A stretch of DNA of 64,000 nt from Methanobacterium_B sp963825335 (GCA_963825335.1 CAWGSP010000002.1:223019-287018), one strand, 5' to 3'; shown: positions 1-11,476, counted from the stretch's first letter. A program made the numbers and translations. Notes: generated from the letters alone by a model not told the origin.

Positions 1-1555
1 GATTTACCAGATCTTTCATACTCGTACTTCTGTCCATGTATCTAGTGGATGCATAGAATATTGCATATGCTATTGCACGTGTTTGACTCGAGTCCATGAG
101 CTGTTCAACCTGGAGCAGATCTATTTGTTCGCTGCCAAATAATATGGATGATCTTCCCCTGACATCGAGTTTCAATTTACGGCCCTTGAACGGTTTTATA
201 CTGTCGGGAACCGGACATCTCTTAGTATGCTCAAATTTAACATCTACTTCCATTTTCCTGTTTATTGGCAGTTCTTCTTTAATTTTTAAAGCTTCATTTG
301 TGACGTTTTTGGGTAGGTAGTTGTCCATCATTATCACGGTGTCAGATACTTCGAAGTAATCACCAGAACCACCCATAACCAACAGCGTGGATACCCCGTG
401 ATCCTTGTACAACTCTTTGACCCGATCAATGAATGGAGTTATGGGTTCCTTATCTTTAACAACCAGTCTTTGCATCCTTTCATCCCTTATCATAAAATTT
501 GTCGCCGATGTATCCTCATCAAAAAGTAGCAGTGTTGTGCCAATTTCTATGGCCTCTACAATATTTGCTGCCTGTGATGTTGAACCCGAAGCATTTTCTG
601 TGACAAACTCTCGTGTGTTCTTATCCATGGGAGGGTTGTGTATAAATGAACTTATGTCAACATTCTCTATTCTCCTACCATCTTCTGCTCTGATCTTAAC
701 AGCAGTTGGATCTGTTACTGCCCATTCCCTTCCATCCCCATATAAGTGGTTGTAAACACCACGCTCAATGGCTTGGAGCAGTGTAGATTTTCCATGATAT
801 CCACCACCAACTATCAAGGTCACACCCTTTGGAATGCCCATACCCATTACCAGCCCATTATTTGGTGTTTCAATTGTTACAATCAGGGATTTTGGGGATT
901 TAAATGGAACAGCATTTTTGAGTGGTTTGTCTGAAACACCGCTCTCCCTAGGAAGTATTGATCCATTGCCAATAAATGCAACTAAACCCATGTTATCGAG
1001 TTTTTCCCTCAAAAAATTGATATCTGTATGGAGGTTTACTTGTTGTGTGAGTTTTGATGCGTTCAGATTTTCATATATGCAGGCATCTCTCACAAGAAGT
1101 GGAAGGATTTCTGTGATTATTTTTGAAGCTTCTCGACCCATAACCCTCCGGCCGCGTGCTGGTAATCCAACAGAAAATCTGACCTCGAGTTTACCCGGTT
1201 TAATATTCACAGCACTGCGTTCAAGTATTTCCTGCCCGCCGCTGTCAACATGAACACCACTTTTTCCCCCTGTTCTGCCCTTAAAATGTTTTCGAATGGA
1301 GTCAGAGAATTTACGAGCAATATAATCAGATACCGCTATCCTTTTCTCCTTGTTGTCAATGATCTCATGAGGAAATGATTTCCCATCCATGACAACACGC
1401 ATGAGTGATGGTCTTGCAAATGGATCACGCTGAACATGGTCTATGAAGAGTGTGAATCCACCAAGATCGTAACTCCCCTCAATATCTTTGTAGGCTTTGT
1501 AGCCCTTACCATCGATTTTCTTGAATATCTTAACGAGTGCCTCATTGTCCATCAT
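1..1555 (-). CDS. ABC-class P-loop ATPase (COG3044-like), 3' end cut by window
   Basis: I translated the reverse strand from ATGATG at 1555. The frame stays open to base 2, about 518 codons, so the C-terminus lies outside the window. The protein carries a Walker-A-like segment (VGGGYHGKST) followed by a conserved stretch with GDGREW and DPTAVKIRAEDGR, then LLLFDEDTSATNFMIRD as Walker B, and STLLVMGGSGDYFEVSD. This arrangement is typical of the predicted ATPases of the ABC class found in archaea and bacteria, whose substrate is not known. It is a soluble protein with no membrane segments. The next gene on the same strand begins upstream at 2314 and ends at 1622, so both may be co-transcribed. 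The family assignment is firm; the cellular role is unknown. Confidence 0.85.
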   Translation of the reverse strand, partial: MMDNEALVKIFKKIDGKGYKAYKDIEGSYDLGGFTLFIDHVQRDPFARPSLMRVVMDGKSFPHEIIDNKEKRIAVSDYIARKFSDSIRKHFKGRTGGKSGVHVDSGGQEILERSAVNIKPGKLEVRFSVGLPARGRRVMGREASKIITEILPLLVRDACIYENLNASKLTQQVNLHTDINFLREKLDNMGLVAFIGNGSILPRESGVSDKPLKNAVPFKSPKSLIVTIETPNNGLVMGMGIPKGVTLIVGGGYHGKSTLLQAIERGVYNHLYGDGREWAVTDPTAVKIRAEDGRRIENVDISSFIHNPPMDKNTREFVTENASGSTSQAANIVEAIEIGTTLLLFDEDTSATNFMIRDERMQRLVVKDKEPITPFIDRVKELYKDHGVSTLLVMGGSGDYFEVSDTVIMMDNYLPKNVTNEALKIKEELPINRKMEVDVKFEHTKRCPVPDSIKPFKGRKLKLDVRGRSSILFGSEQIDLLQVEQLMDSSQTRAIAYAIFYASTRYMDRSTSMKDLVN

Positions 1556-1621
1556 ACTGTTTTTCCTCAAATTTGTAAATTGGTTGAACATAACACTGGT
1601 CAGTTTATAATATTTATGTAT

Positions 1622-2314
1622 TTATTTGCTCTTCCTAGCTGTTATTACATAGCCCAATGTTTCATTTCCATGAAATGTTGTAAATATGGTTTCATACGAT
1701 GTTTCCATGGTGAAATTTGGATTTATCAGGTCATTTAGTTCCTCGAGTGTGTAGTGATGTGCCAGAAACAGTTCTTTGCCCTTTGGTGTTCCATCATCGG
1801 TTACTATGAACGTTCCTATTTCTCCTGTAGACCTGTAATCATTGTTGTACCTATCACTGTACCCCTGATTTTTCCAGTTCTGTCCAAAATCTGCTATATA
1901 CAACATTCCATCATCCCTTAAAATCCTGTGGGCTTGATCCATAACCTTAACCCTTTCCCTGGGATTTGTTATGGTTGTAAGAAATGCTTGTATGATACAT
2001 GCATCGAATGATTCATCAGGATATGGGAGTTTCAGTGCATTTGCCCTTTGAAAATATACTTTTCCACTGTGCTCTTCATTGGTTAATCTCGCTATCTTCT
2101 GTGCCTCATCTATTACATTACCGTTAGAATCGAACCCAGTGACATTATACCCCTTTGCCTGAAGTTGGAATGCTGTTCTTCCCCAAGCACATCCAAAATC
2201 AATTATCTCAGCACCTTTTTTGACCTTTTGAAAGAATATATCGTGGATCTCAACTGTTGAAGGTGTTTCTTTTCCTTTGAATTGATTCCATACATCTTGG
2301 CTTTCCATGATCAT
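1622..2314 (-). CDS. Class I SAM-dependent methyltransferase
   Basis: The 230-residue protein has the class I Rossmann methyltransferase order. Motif I is IIDFGCAWGRTAF near residues 37-49, followed by the acidic end of strand 2 (VTGFDSNG). The motif-II region is FDACIIQAFLTT, and DGMLYIADFGQNW follows. The first glycine-rich loop has Cys-Ala-Trp in place of the common GxGxG. The C-terminal part has HHYTLEELNDLI, as in small-molecule methyltransferases of the UbiE type. No substrate can be named. Start codons at 2314 and 2308 are both possible, with no good Shine-Dalgarno sequence, so the mRNA may be leaderless. The ABC-class ATPase follows 66 bp downstream on the same strand. Confidence 0.8.
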   Translation of the reverse strand: MIMESQDVWNQFKGKETPSTVEIHDIFFQKVKKGAEIIDFGCAWGRTAFQLQAKGYNVTGFDSNGNVIDEAQKIARLTNEEHSGKVYFQRANALKLPYPDESFDACIIQAFLTTITNPRERVKVMDQAHRILRDDGMLYIADFGQNWKNQGYSDRYNNDYRSTGEIGTFIVTDDGTPKGKELFLAHHYTLEELNDLINPNFTMETSYETIFTTFHGNETLGYVITARKSK

Positions 2315-2456
2315 ATGTTTGGTCCGTGATATGTAAAAACTGTTTTGAAAGTGTGGATTATTAATGTGATGAAAATAAACTAATTAAAAATACTTGCTTA
2401 TCATCCATTATAATATCTGATCTCAATATCAAATCAAAGAACTTCGAGGTACATTA

Positions 2457-4499
<2,043 letters not shown>

Positions 4500-4672
4500 A
4501 TAAATATTTTAATACATAAACTCAACCCTGTAAACAAATAATATCATTTATTTTATTACTGTACAAATTTTTTATGTTTAAATCTAATAATATACTATTA
4601 ATGATTAATATGTGGCCATCACATGCCGTACTACAAAAAAATGGTCAGTAATTTTTTAGGGGAAATCATAAA

Positions 4673-5449
4673 ATGTTTTTAGCTAAACTGGAAAAAAAGA
4701 TTGCAAAATTCACCAAAAGCAGTTCCCAAAATTTTATAGATGAGTTCAAGATCCAATTATATTCCGAACCTTTAATTGGTATTGCAAGTGCATCAGACCC
4801 GCTATGGAACAAATTAAAGGAACCAAATGTGGTAAACTCAGATCACTTATCCCCATCGGAATGGTTACCCGGAGCAAAATCTGTTATTTCCTATTTTCTG
4901 CCATTTACGAAACAAATTCGGAGTTCCAATCAATCAGAAGGTTCACCATCAAAAGAGTGGCTTTATGGACGTTATGAAGGTGAAATTTTTAATAACAGTG
5001 TGAGAAATTTAGTTGTTGGTGAAGTAGAAGAATCCGGTTGGAAAGCTGTGTCTCCTGGAATTGATGAGCGTTACAAAGTTAGTAATCATGCAAGCAATTG
5101 GTCAGAGCGCCATGCTGCATTCATTGCAGGTCTTGGAACATTCGGTTTGAGCCAATCCTTGATCACCGAATTGGGTACTGCAGGCCGTTTCGGCAGTGTT
5201 ATCGTAGATATGGAGCTCGAACCCAAACAACGCCCCTACCAACAGATAGACGAGTACTGTACCAAATGCGGTAGCTGTATTGACCGCTGCATACCTGGAG
5301 CAATCACTGCAAACGGCAAAGATAAAGAATGTTGCTCAAAGTATCTATATAAAATACTCGAATTAAATAAGCCCAGATATGGATGCGGTAAATGTCAGAC
5401 CGCTGTTCCTTGTGAACATAAAAATCCAAATGAACGATCTGTACTCTAA
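4673..5449 (+). CDS. QueG-like (epoxyqueuosine reductase-family) iron-sulfur protein
   Basis: The 258-residue protein starts at ATG 4673 after AGGGGA. Its middle part (SERHAAFIAGLGTFGLSQSL, then GTAGRFGSVI) matches the conserved H..A..AGLG segment of QueG and related cobalamin-dependent reductases. The C-terminal part has a ferredoxin-type motif CTKCGSCIDRC and a second cysteine set, CGKCQTAVPCEHKNP. QueG enzymes reduce epoxyqueuosine to queuosine using cobalamin and two [4Fe-4S] clusters. Archaea do not make queuosine, so this paralogue probably reduces something else. It appears to be a monocistronic, soluble redox enzyme. A shorter relative without the Fe-S domain lies at 14762. Confidence 0.8.
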   Translation: MFLAKLEKKIAKFTKSSSQNFIDEFKIQLYSEPLIGIASASDPLWNKLKEPNVVNSDHLSPSEWLPGAKSVISYFLPFTKQIRSSNQSEGSPSKEWLYGRYEGEIFNNSVRNLVVGEVEESGWKAVSPGIDERYKVSNHASNWSERHAAFIAGLGTFGLSQSLITELGTAGRFGSVIVDMELEPKQRPYQQIDEYCTKCGSCIDRCIPGAITANGKDKECCSKYLYKILELNKPRYGCGKCQTAVPCEHKNPNERSVL

Positions 5450-5496
5450 TAATTTGCATCGGTACTAATGAGTACTTACAGTATCTTATAATATCT

Positions 5497-6180
5497 TCAT
5501 TTTTCTATGACTCCGTCTCTTATTTTAAGTACTCTGGTATCTTTGATTGTCTCTTTATCATGAGTTACCATTATTATGGTGGTGCCTTCATTGTTTATTT
5601 CATGTAATTGTCCCATAATATTTTCAGTTGTTTCGGTATCCAGATTACCGGTGGGTTCATCGGCTAATATAAATTTAGGATGGTTAACCATTGCCCTGGC
5701 TATAGCAACTCTTTGTTTTTCACCGCCTGATAATCTATTTGGTAGATGATTCAACCTATCGAGTAAACCCACTTCATCCAAAGCAGCTTCTGCATTTTTA
5801 ATTCTGGTGGATTTATCAAGTTTTTTTGATCCACTTAAATTTCTCATAGGAAATTCTACATTATCCCTTACAGTTAGTGCAGGTAGAAGGTTGAAGGTTT
5901 GGAATATGAATCCTATATTTTCAGCTCTTATCGTTGTTAATTCATGTTCGCTCATTGTTGATGTTTTCTGTCCATCTAAATATAATTCTCCCTTAGTAGG
6001 TAAATCTAAACATCCGATTATGTTTAGTAGGGTTGATTTCCCACTACCAGAGGGCCCCATTATACTGACGAATTCACCTTTATCAACGGATATATTTAAG
6101 CCACGGAGTGCATGCACTTCGATACCTTCACCCATATCATATGTTTTCCATAAATCTTTTCCTAACACAACGTTAGACAT
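5497..6180 (-). CDS. ABC transporter ATP-binding protein (MacB/LolD type)
   Basis: This 227-residue ATPase has every ABC hallmark: Walker A GPSGSGKST, a Q-loop in FIFQTFNLLPALTV, signature LSGGEKQRVAIARAM, Walker B FILADEPTGNLD, and the H-loop MVTHD. The sequence is closest in style to the LolD/MacB/FtsE ATPases that partner FtsX-like permeases. The start at 6180 follows AGGAGA. It lies 31 bp downstream of the FtsX-like permease gene on the same strand, so the two form an exporter operon. It would drive substrate movement or mechanotransmission at the membrane. The substrate is unknown. Confidence 0.93.
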   Translation of the reverse strand: MSNVVLGKDLWKTYDMGEGIEVHALRGLNISVDKGEFVSIMGPSGSGKSTLLNIIGCLDLPTKGELYLDGQKTSTMSEHELTTIRAENIGFIFQTFNLLPALTVRDNVEFPMRNLSGSKKLDKSTRIKNAEAALDEVGLLDRLNHLPNRLSGGEKQRVAIARAMVNHPKFILADEPTGNLDTETTENIMGQLHEINNEGTTIIMVTHDKETIKDTRVLKIRDGVIEK

Positions 6181-6211
6181 GATAATATTCTCCTGAAACG
6201 TTTACATTTTT

Positions 6212-7357
6212 TTATTCGTATCTTAAAGCTTCAATAGGACTAATACGTGTAGCAAGATAAGCTGGTATCAATCCACTCAACGTACCAATTAATAATACCA
6301 GTATAGCTATCCTTGATAATATAGGAAGGGGAACTGAGTATATGAAACCGAGTAGACCATTACCCGCAATATAAATAAATAGATCATAAAGGGGAACTAT
6401 GAGCAATATACCAATTATTCCACCAATAACGCTTATGATTAATGATTCATAGAATATTAATAATAATATTCTTCTTTTACTTGTTCCCAATGCCCTCATA
6501 GTACCTATTTCTCTAGTTTTCTCTTTAACTGTCATCATCATCACTACCATGATCAAAATCGCTGAAACAAGGAAAACCATGGCAATGACCATGTCTAAAA
6601 ATAGATATGTGCCGCTTTGAGTAGTATTTAATGATTGTAATGCATCTTCTTGTGTGTAAACAGTATAAGTGTTGTTGTCATAAGCATTCTCTAGAGTGTT
6701 TTGTGCATTCTGTAGTGAAACTCCATTATTTGGTGTTATTATATCTGCGGTAACCAACCCTGGTCTTTGAGCGATTTCCTGAACAAATGGCAGGGCTGCT
6801 ATTACACTTTCATCTTGGATGCTGGTTGTTCCTATTCCCTGCTTTGCCAGCACACCAACCACTTTATACTGCTGATTTTTGACGTTAAATGTACTGCCTA
6901 CCGTAACATTATAATCTTTAGCAGCTTCATAACCTAAAATAACACTATTATTACTCTGACCAACTAAAGAATCTGTTCCATTTACCGTGGTACTGTTAAT
7001 AAATGCTTGTTCACTGCCAGGGGTTATACCCAGCAGGAATGTGTTTGCGGTACTGTTGTGTGGGAGAGCAGCTAATATTATCGCACTGCTTTTATCAGTA
7101 TTCACTAAACTATTAGATAAAACTTGATTACTCACATTTTCGGGTATATTACTACCTGATGGAGGATAACCTGTACCATTCGTTTCAAAAACGAGTTTGC
7201 CCGCAATACTATTTGCATCTATTTGTATAGTTTCTCCTATCTCATATGTAATAAAACTTATCACACCAATAAGCAGAACACACGTCATTACACCGACAAT
7301 TACCATACCAGTCCTGCCTTTTTTAGATGTTAAATCTTTAAAAGCTATATCCAACAT
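6212..7357 (-). CDS. FtsX/MacB-like ABC transporter permease
   Basis: The protein has one N-terminal membrane segment (about residues 10-35), then a large extracytoplasmic domain of about 210 residues rich in Asn/Ser/Thr. Three further membrane segments fill the C-terminal 140 residues, which is the MacB-type permease topology. The C-terminal part includes EKTREIGTMRALGTSKRRIL, a conserved FtsX-domain segment that contacts the ATPase. I chose ATG 7357 (MLDIAFKDL) because GGGGATGAT lies just upstream; a TTG at 7372 is the alternative. The ATPase gene follows at 6180, so the pair is a complete tripartite-less exporter or lipoprotein/peptide pump. The substrate is unknown. Confidence 0.9.
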   Translation of the reverse strand: MLDIAFKDLTSKKGRTGMVIVGVMTCVLLIGVISFITYEIGETIQIDANSIAGKLVFETNGTGYPPSGSNIPENVSNQVLSNSLVNTDKSSAIILAALPHNSTANTFLLGITPGSEQAFINSTTVNGTDSLVGQSNNSVILGYEAAKDYNVTVGSTFNVKNQQYKVVGVLAKQGIGTTSIQDESVIAALPFVQEIAQRPGLVTADIITPNNGVSLQNAQNTLENAYDNNTYTVYTQEDALQSLNTTQSGTYLFLDMVIAMVFLVSAILIMVVMMMTVKEKTREIGTMRALGTSKRRILLLIFYESLIISVIGGIIGILLIVPLYDLFIYIAGNGLLGFIYSVPLPILSRIAILVLLIGTLSGLIPAYLATRISPIEALRYE

Positions 7358-8059
7358 TACAATCATCCCCAATTTAAATTAATTTGTAAGATTTCTGTCA
7401 ACCATTACCATTATTATTATGATATTCTAGCGTATCTCTATTATCATGTCATTTAAAACCCTAAAATTATTTCAAAACAATAATCAACTATTTTATCTTA
7501 GCCCAACTTCAAATAAAATTGATGGTATAGATCGATTGCCTGGTTTCCTTAATATTCGGTAGTAAATGATTTATAAACTCGATACGTTTTAACCTCTTAA
7601 AACATGTTATTAACCAATTTCTCAAACAATGATGGTCAGGTATTTATCCATTAGTAGATTCTTGTTGCTGATTAATTAAATATCTTTCATTTTATTCTAT
7701 AAAAGGTAAAAACTATATGAGTAGCAGAATCTGGTCGATCACTTGATTGCTCACAAGGAAATAATTAATAATGGATAAATAGATGTAATGAATTAGCCTA
7801 ATGAAATAACTTGATAATTATCAATATTATCAGAATTTTGAAATAATATTACATATCCTTTTTACAAACCCCGTGCCTAAAAAACGCCAAGAACAACCCA
7901 TGATAATTATTGGCCCTATATATGATGAAATGTTTGAGTTGATCGTCTATTTAACTTCCTTTTAATTTCAGCTTATTTTTAATCATGATATTACATTTTC
8001 CAATCATATAAATCAGATTAACAAATGGCAAATTTTGTATTTAGACGCTTATTAAAATC
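7358..8059. other. Intergenic region, 702 bp, with an inverted-repeat cluster
   Basis: This AT-rich spacer lies between the start of the ABC permease and the end of the antiporter gene, both on the minus strand. I see no credible gene or RNA. It contains a perfect 14-bp palindrome TTGATAATTATCAA at 7811-7824. Partly continuous with it is an 8-bp inverted repeat, AATATTAT at 7823-7830 with ATAATATT at 7843-7850. These could be regulatory, but they lie over 450 bp from the permease start. Confidence 0.5.
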
Positions 8060-9265
8060 TCATTTTTGGTTATCTCTGCTTACTCTTCGGGCATACAGGT
8101 TTGATAATGGAGATGCTGTTAACCCATGGGCGAACACACTCAATAACACAGTGACGAAAACAACTGTAATGAATGTTGTGTCACCAGGGAATACTTTTAA
8201 TTCATCTAAAGCCAAGAGGGCTAGTACTATGGACGCTAAACCTCTTGGACCAAACCATCCAATAAATAACACAGTATCCCTGCCTAGTTTAGTGCCTATA
8301 AGTGATACGGCAACAGGTAACATTCTTATTACTGTTAAGCTTAAAATTGAGTAGAGAATGATCTGCCAGGTTATATTGTAGATTAGTGGAAGCACAACAA
8401 TTCCTAAAAGGAAAAAAACTCCCAAATTTAATAACTGTCCTTCTGTCTCTGAGAAATCTATTAAAATTTTTCCAGCATCTTTAACAATGTATCCTAGGGC
8501 TAAACCACCAATAAAGGCTGCAATAAATCCACTTCCCCCTATTTCATCTGCTATCAAAAATGTAAGTATAGCCATTGCCAAAAAGGCTATCCTCTGAAAT
8601 TCTGGCGTAATCCAATCATTATTCCGTGCTTTTAAAACCAACCAACCTCCTAAAAGTCCAACAACCAAACCAATTAATATTCCAAATCCAATCTGTTGGA
8701 ATGCAACTTCTACAAAGTACATTGTGGGTCTAAAGGCTTCAGCAGTTATACCAATGGCAACAAAAACAAGAAGGAAAGGAACCGAACCCCCATCATTCAA
8801 TCCGCTTTCAATTTCTATGGTGCTCCGTATCCGTTCTGGCACCTTTATATTTTGGACCACTATCTGTCCTAATGCTGCATCTGTTGGTGCAAGGGCAGCA
8901 CCAATAATGCCAGCCACCCACCAAGGAATACCCGGGAATAATACAGTCGCGACTACAACTCCTAAAATGATCGTAATAGGCAAACCTATGATCAACAGTC
9001 TAGTACTTAGTTTATTCCTAAGAGCCTTTAATCCTACACGTGAAGCATCACTGAAAAGAACCAGAACCAGAGCTACTTCTGCTATCAAAAAAACTATAGT
9101 CGAATAAGGGGGCTTGGTTACATCGACGTATCCTGTAACCAACCAACCCATTGACATCCCAGCAACAATAAAGATCATCTGGAAACTAATTGGCAGCTTA
9201 CCAATTAAACTAGAAAAAACCGCCACAACCAGAAGTATGATAAAAAAGAAAAGAAGTTCAAACAC
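8060..9265 (-). CDS. Na+(K+)/H+ antiporter, CPA1/NhaP family
   Basis: The 401-residue protein is almost entirely hydrophobic, with about 12 membrane segments. Recognisable CPA1 features are AALAPTDAALGQIVV, which carries the Asp of the ion site, the IEIESGLNDGGSVPFLL segment with the ND pair, and GWFGPRGLASIVLALL near the end. Such proteins exchange Na+ or K+ for H+ at the cell membrane for pH and salt balance. The start is a GTG at 9265 preceded by GGGGTGGT. The gene is monocistronic, with long spacers on both sides. CPA1 membership is clear; the ion preference is not. Confidence 0.92.
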   Translation of the reverse strand: MFELLFFFIILLVVAVFSSLIGKLPISFQMIFIVAGMSMGWLVTGYVDVTKPPYSTIVFLIAEVALVLVLFSDASRVGLKALRNKLSTRLLIIGLPITIILGVVVATVLFPGIPWWVAGIIGAALAPTDAALGQIVVQNIKVPERIRSTIEIESGLNDGGSVPFLLVFVAIGITAEAFRPTMYFVEVAFQQIGFGILIGLVVGLLGGWLVLKARNNDWITPEFQRIAFLAMAILTFLIADEIGGSGFIAAFIGGLALGYIVKDAGKILIDFSETEGQLLNLGVFFLLGIVVLPLIYNITWQIILYSILSLTVIRMLPVAVSLIGTKLGRDTVLFIGWFGPRGLASIVLALLALDELKVFPGDTTFITVVFVTVLLSVFAHGLTASPLSNLYARRVSRDNQK

Positions 9266-9715
9266 TGCCGAACCACCCCATAGAATTTGTTAATTTACAT
9301 TAAATATTGATTATTCCAATATCATAACCTTTTTATTGCGATATATTAAACTTGTAGTCCTTGAAATTTGACTGAATGGTTTGTTTCCATTCATTTAATA
9401 ATAATCTGTGAATCACAACATGGTATCATCCAGTTCCAATTGTTGAATCATTTCCAACTACAGCTATCATTAGAGGAATCCATTGATCACAACGCTGATA
9501 ATATTTGAATTACTTTTAATAATTTTTTAAAGCTTTTTTTACTTATTTTTATTGATCATTATCATGAAATTATATGCCCATATATGAAAAATTTAATATA
9601 AACTGTTTTACAATATTAATACTATGTAGTATTAAGGTAGTTTAGGAATTTGAGGAAAAGAATATTTCATATACAATTGTGGTGAAATTTGGATAAAAAA
9701 AATGGAGGTAAGAAT
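9266..9715. other. Intergenic region holding the DUF308-like gene promoter
   Basis: The left part carries an inverted repeat GAATGG..CCATTC near 9374-9394 with no T-run. The right part holds the promoter and operator of the downstream membrane-protein gene: TATA-like sequence at 9591-9602, a 20-bp palindrome at 9616-9635, and GGAGGT at 9704-9709. I see no gene here. The antiporter promoter must lie in the left part on the minus strand, but no clear TATA box stands out. Confidence 0.55.
9616..9635. promoter_or_regulatory. 20-bp palindromic operator at the DUF308-like gene promoter
   Basis: TTAATACTA (9616-9624) and TAGTATTAA (9627-9635) are perfect inverted repeats separated by TG. A TATA-like element (TTTAATATAAAC, 9591-9602) lies just upstream, which puts the expected transcription start about 25 bp later, inside the palindrome. 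This is the classic place for an archaeal repressor site. The regulator is not identified. Confidence 0.6.
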
Positions 9716-10198
9716 ATGCAAAAAATGGGTAGTGCAATTATTCTGATTATTCTTGGTTTGATTGTATTGGCATTCCCAGTTTTAGGACTAGTTCCTGCAG
9801 CAATACTTACAGGATTTTTGGTCTTGTTCTTAGGTCTGGGACTTCTTTTAGGCGGAATAATTGAAATGGGGGAAAGTGCTGGACTAGGTATACTCGAAAT
9901 AATACTGGGTATCATAGCCCTGATCCTTGGTATAGGTTTCATATTCGATCCGGCCCTATTCGCATTTGTTGCAGGTTTAATAGTCTACTTAGTAGGTATA
10001 TTCCTGATTATTGTCGGTCTTATAGGAATTATTTCAAAATCTGGCAATAGCAGATGGAGTGGAGTAATAGCACTTATTATTGGTATCCTATATATTGTAC
10101 TCGGTAAACTTGTAGCAACAAATCCAGTAGTACTCGGAATATTAATTGGGCTATGGTTATTAATCGTCGGAATAATGATGTTATTCCAAAGGGATTAA
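9716..10198 (+). CDS. HdeD/DUF308-like multi-pass membrane protein
   Basis: The protein has 160 residues when started at ATG 9716, six bases after a perfect GGAGGT at 9704-9709. The longer TTG start at 9689 has no such support. It consists of about six short hydrophobic helices arranged as three repeated helical hairpins separated by glycine-rich turns, for example IILGLIVLAFPVLG and LEIILGIIALILG. This is the pattern of the HdeD/DUF308 family, some members of which are linked to acid or general stress in bacteria. It ends with the polar tail FQRD. A palindromic operator overlaps the predicted transcription start, so it is probably tightly regulated. The function in archaea is unknown. Confidence 0.75.
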   Translation: MQKMGSAIILIILGLIVLAFPVLGLVPAAILTGFLVLFLGLGLLLGGIIEMGESAGLGILEIILGIIALILGIGFIFDPALFAFVAGLIVYLVGIFLIIVGLIGIISKSGNSRWSGVIALIIGILYIVLGKLVATNPVVLGILIGLWLLIVGIMMLFQRD

Positions 10199-10226
10199 TT
10201 ATCAAAAACTTAAACTACTTTATTTC

Positions 10227-10236
10227 TTTTTTTTTT
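10227..10236 (+). terminator. T10 terminator of the DUF308-like gene
   Basis: An uninterrupted run of ten T residues lies 28 bp after the stop codon at 10198. Archaeal RNA polymerase terminates at such oligo-T tracts without needing a hairpin. Confidence 0.6.
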
Positions 10237-10532
10237 AAATTCATCGAACTTATATACCCAAGATTTCATCTTAAAGCATTCAAACTTGGTAATATTGCTC
10301 AAATTAGACTATATTAAGACTAAGTATAAAAAAATACCAAAATAATAGTTCAGACAAATATAATTTTAGAGTCAATGTTTATAGATAAATATCAACCTAA
10401 CTAGGTCTCTAAAAATTTAAATATATTTTACTTGGATCGGGGGTTTTAATCCAATATTTTGTTTTATGACCGTAATAGGAGATAACCACACAATACGCGC
10501 TCAGATTACCATCTAAAACCATCATTTATTAT
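10237..10532. other. Intergenic spacer between convergent genes
   Basis: This is AT-rich sequence with no gene that I can support. It holds an inverted repeat TTGGAT (10432-10437) and ATCCAA (10449-10454) around a G-rich loop, with a TATA-like stretch just upstream (10418-10428). Its role is unclear. Confidence 0.4.
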
Positions 10533-11168
10533 TTAAAAATGATTAACATTAACAATATTAAATAACAACATCAATCCCTGGACTAACAAATAAAATGCGA
10601 ATATTAAAAGCAGTAATCCTAGAATCTTTGTCATATAGGTGTATGTTTTCCCAATAATGAAATTTCTTGATAATCCTGTCAAATATGATATAATAATTTT
10701 CGTACCCACTAAAAATGTGTAAAAGCTTAGGATAAATATCACTGGTGATATGGCGTTGCCACTGTAGGCTGTTATTATCAATGGTCCGCCGACAGTGACC
10801 CAAAATATGTATGGGCTTGGATTTAAAAAATTCACTGTCACTGCTTTTTTAAGGGATCTTGGGGATTCAAATTCCAATTCTTCAATTAAATCATGAGTTT
10901 TAAAACTTTTATAGGCTAGATAACCCAAATATAAACCGCCGATTATGGATATGATACCTAATAGTTTGGCGTATCCTGCAATAATCGATAAGAACAGTAA
11001 AGACACTATAATGATGGGTAGGTCCGTGATCAACGGTGCAAATGCTACTTTTGCCCCTTCATTAAAACCGTGTTTGATTGTTTGAGATATTAAGAGTGCG
11101 AAAAGTGGACCCGGTGAAAATGCAGCATATACACCCAGAGTAATTCCTACAATTAATGTTTCTATCAT
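10533..11168 (-). CDS. LysE/RhtB-family amino-acid exporter
   Basis: The 211-residue protein has six hydrophobic segments. The diagnostic N-terminal motif of the LysE superfamily, GVYAAFSPGPLFALLIS, is followed by HGFNEGAKVAFAPLITDLP. The middle contains NFLNPSPYIFWVTVGGP, the second conserved motif of this family. Members export amino acids or related small solutes using the proton gradient. The start at ATG 11168 follows AAGGAA. The gene stands alone and converges on the DUF308-like gene. The substrate cannot be predicted. Confidence 0.9.
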   Translation of the reverse strand: MIETLIVGITLGVYAAFSPGPLFALLISQTIKHGFNEGAKVAFAPLITDLPIIIVSLLFLSIIAGYAKLLGIISIIGGLYLGYLAYKSFKTHDLIEELEFESPRSLKKAVTVNFLNPSPYIFWVTVGGPLIITAYSGNAISPVIFILSFYTFLVGTKIIISYLTGLSRNFIIGKTYTYMTKILGLLLLIFAFYLLVQGLMLLFNIVNVNHF

Positions 11169-11371
11169 AGTTTTTCCTTAAAAGTTCAGGAAAATAGTAT
11201 ATTAAACTACAAATATATAATCTTCTCATTATCTCCTATTCACATCAATTATCGAGTTGGAACTGTTTTTAAGTAATTGTTGAATCTTTCTATTTTTCTA
11301 TTGAAATATTTTCGAATGTGTCACATAAATTTTATCAAAATGGAAAACTATTTATATGAGATCCCCCATAC

Positions 11372-11387
11372 TATCGATTAGTCGATA
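11372..11387. promoter_or_regulatory. PadR promoter operator 1 (TATCGA-N4-TCGATA)
   Basis: The inverted repeat TATCGA (11372-11377), spacer TTAG, TCGATA (11382-11387) sits about 20 bp after a TATA-like element TTTATAT (11351-11357). It therefore covers the expected transcription start of the PadR gene. PadR proteins usually repress their own operon, so this is a likely autoregulatory site. Confidence 0.55.
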
Positions 11388-11458
11388 TCGGAAACTTGAT
11401 ATTTTCGATCTTGTCAAGACATATGAAACGTGTAACAACGATAAGAACACATCAAATC

Positions 11459-11476
11459 GTATCAAATTAACGATAC
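11459..11476. promoter_or_regulatory. PadR promoter operator 2 (GTATC-N8-GATAC)
   Basis: A second inverted repeat, GTATC (11459-11463) and GATAC (11472-11476), lies in the PadR leader. Several single CGAT half-sites surround it between 11372 and 11494. The repeated half-site suggests more than one binding site for the same regulator. Confidence 0.45.
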
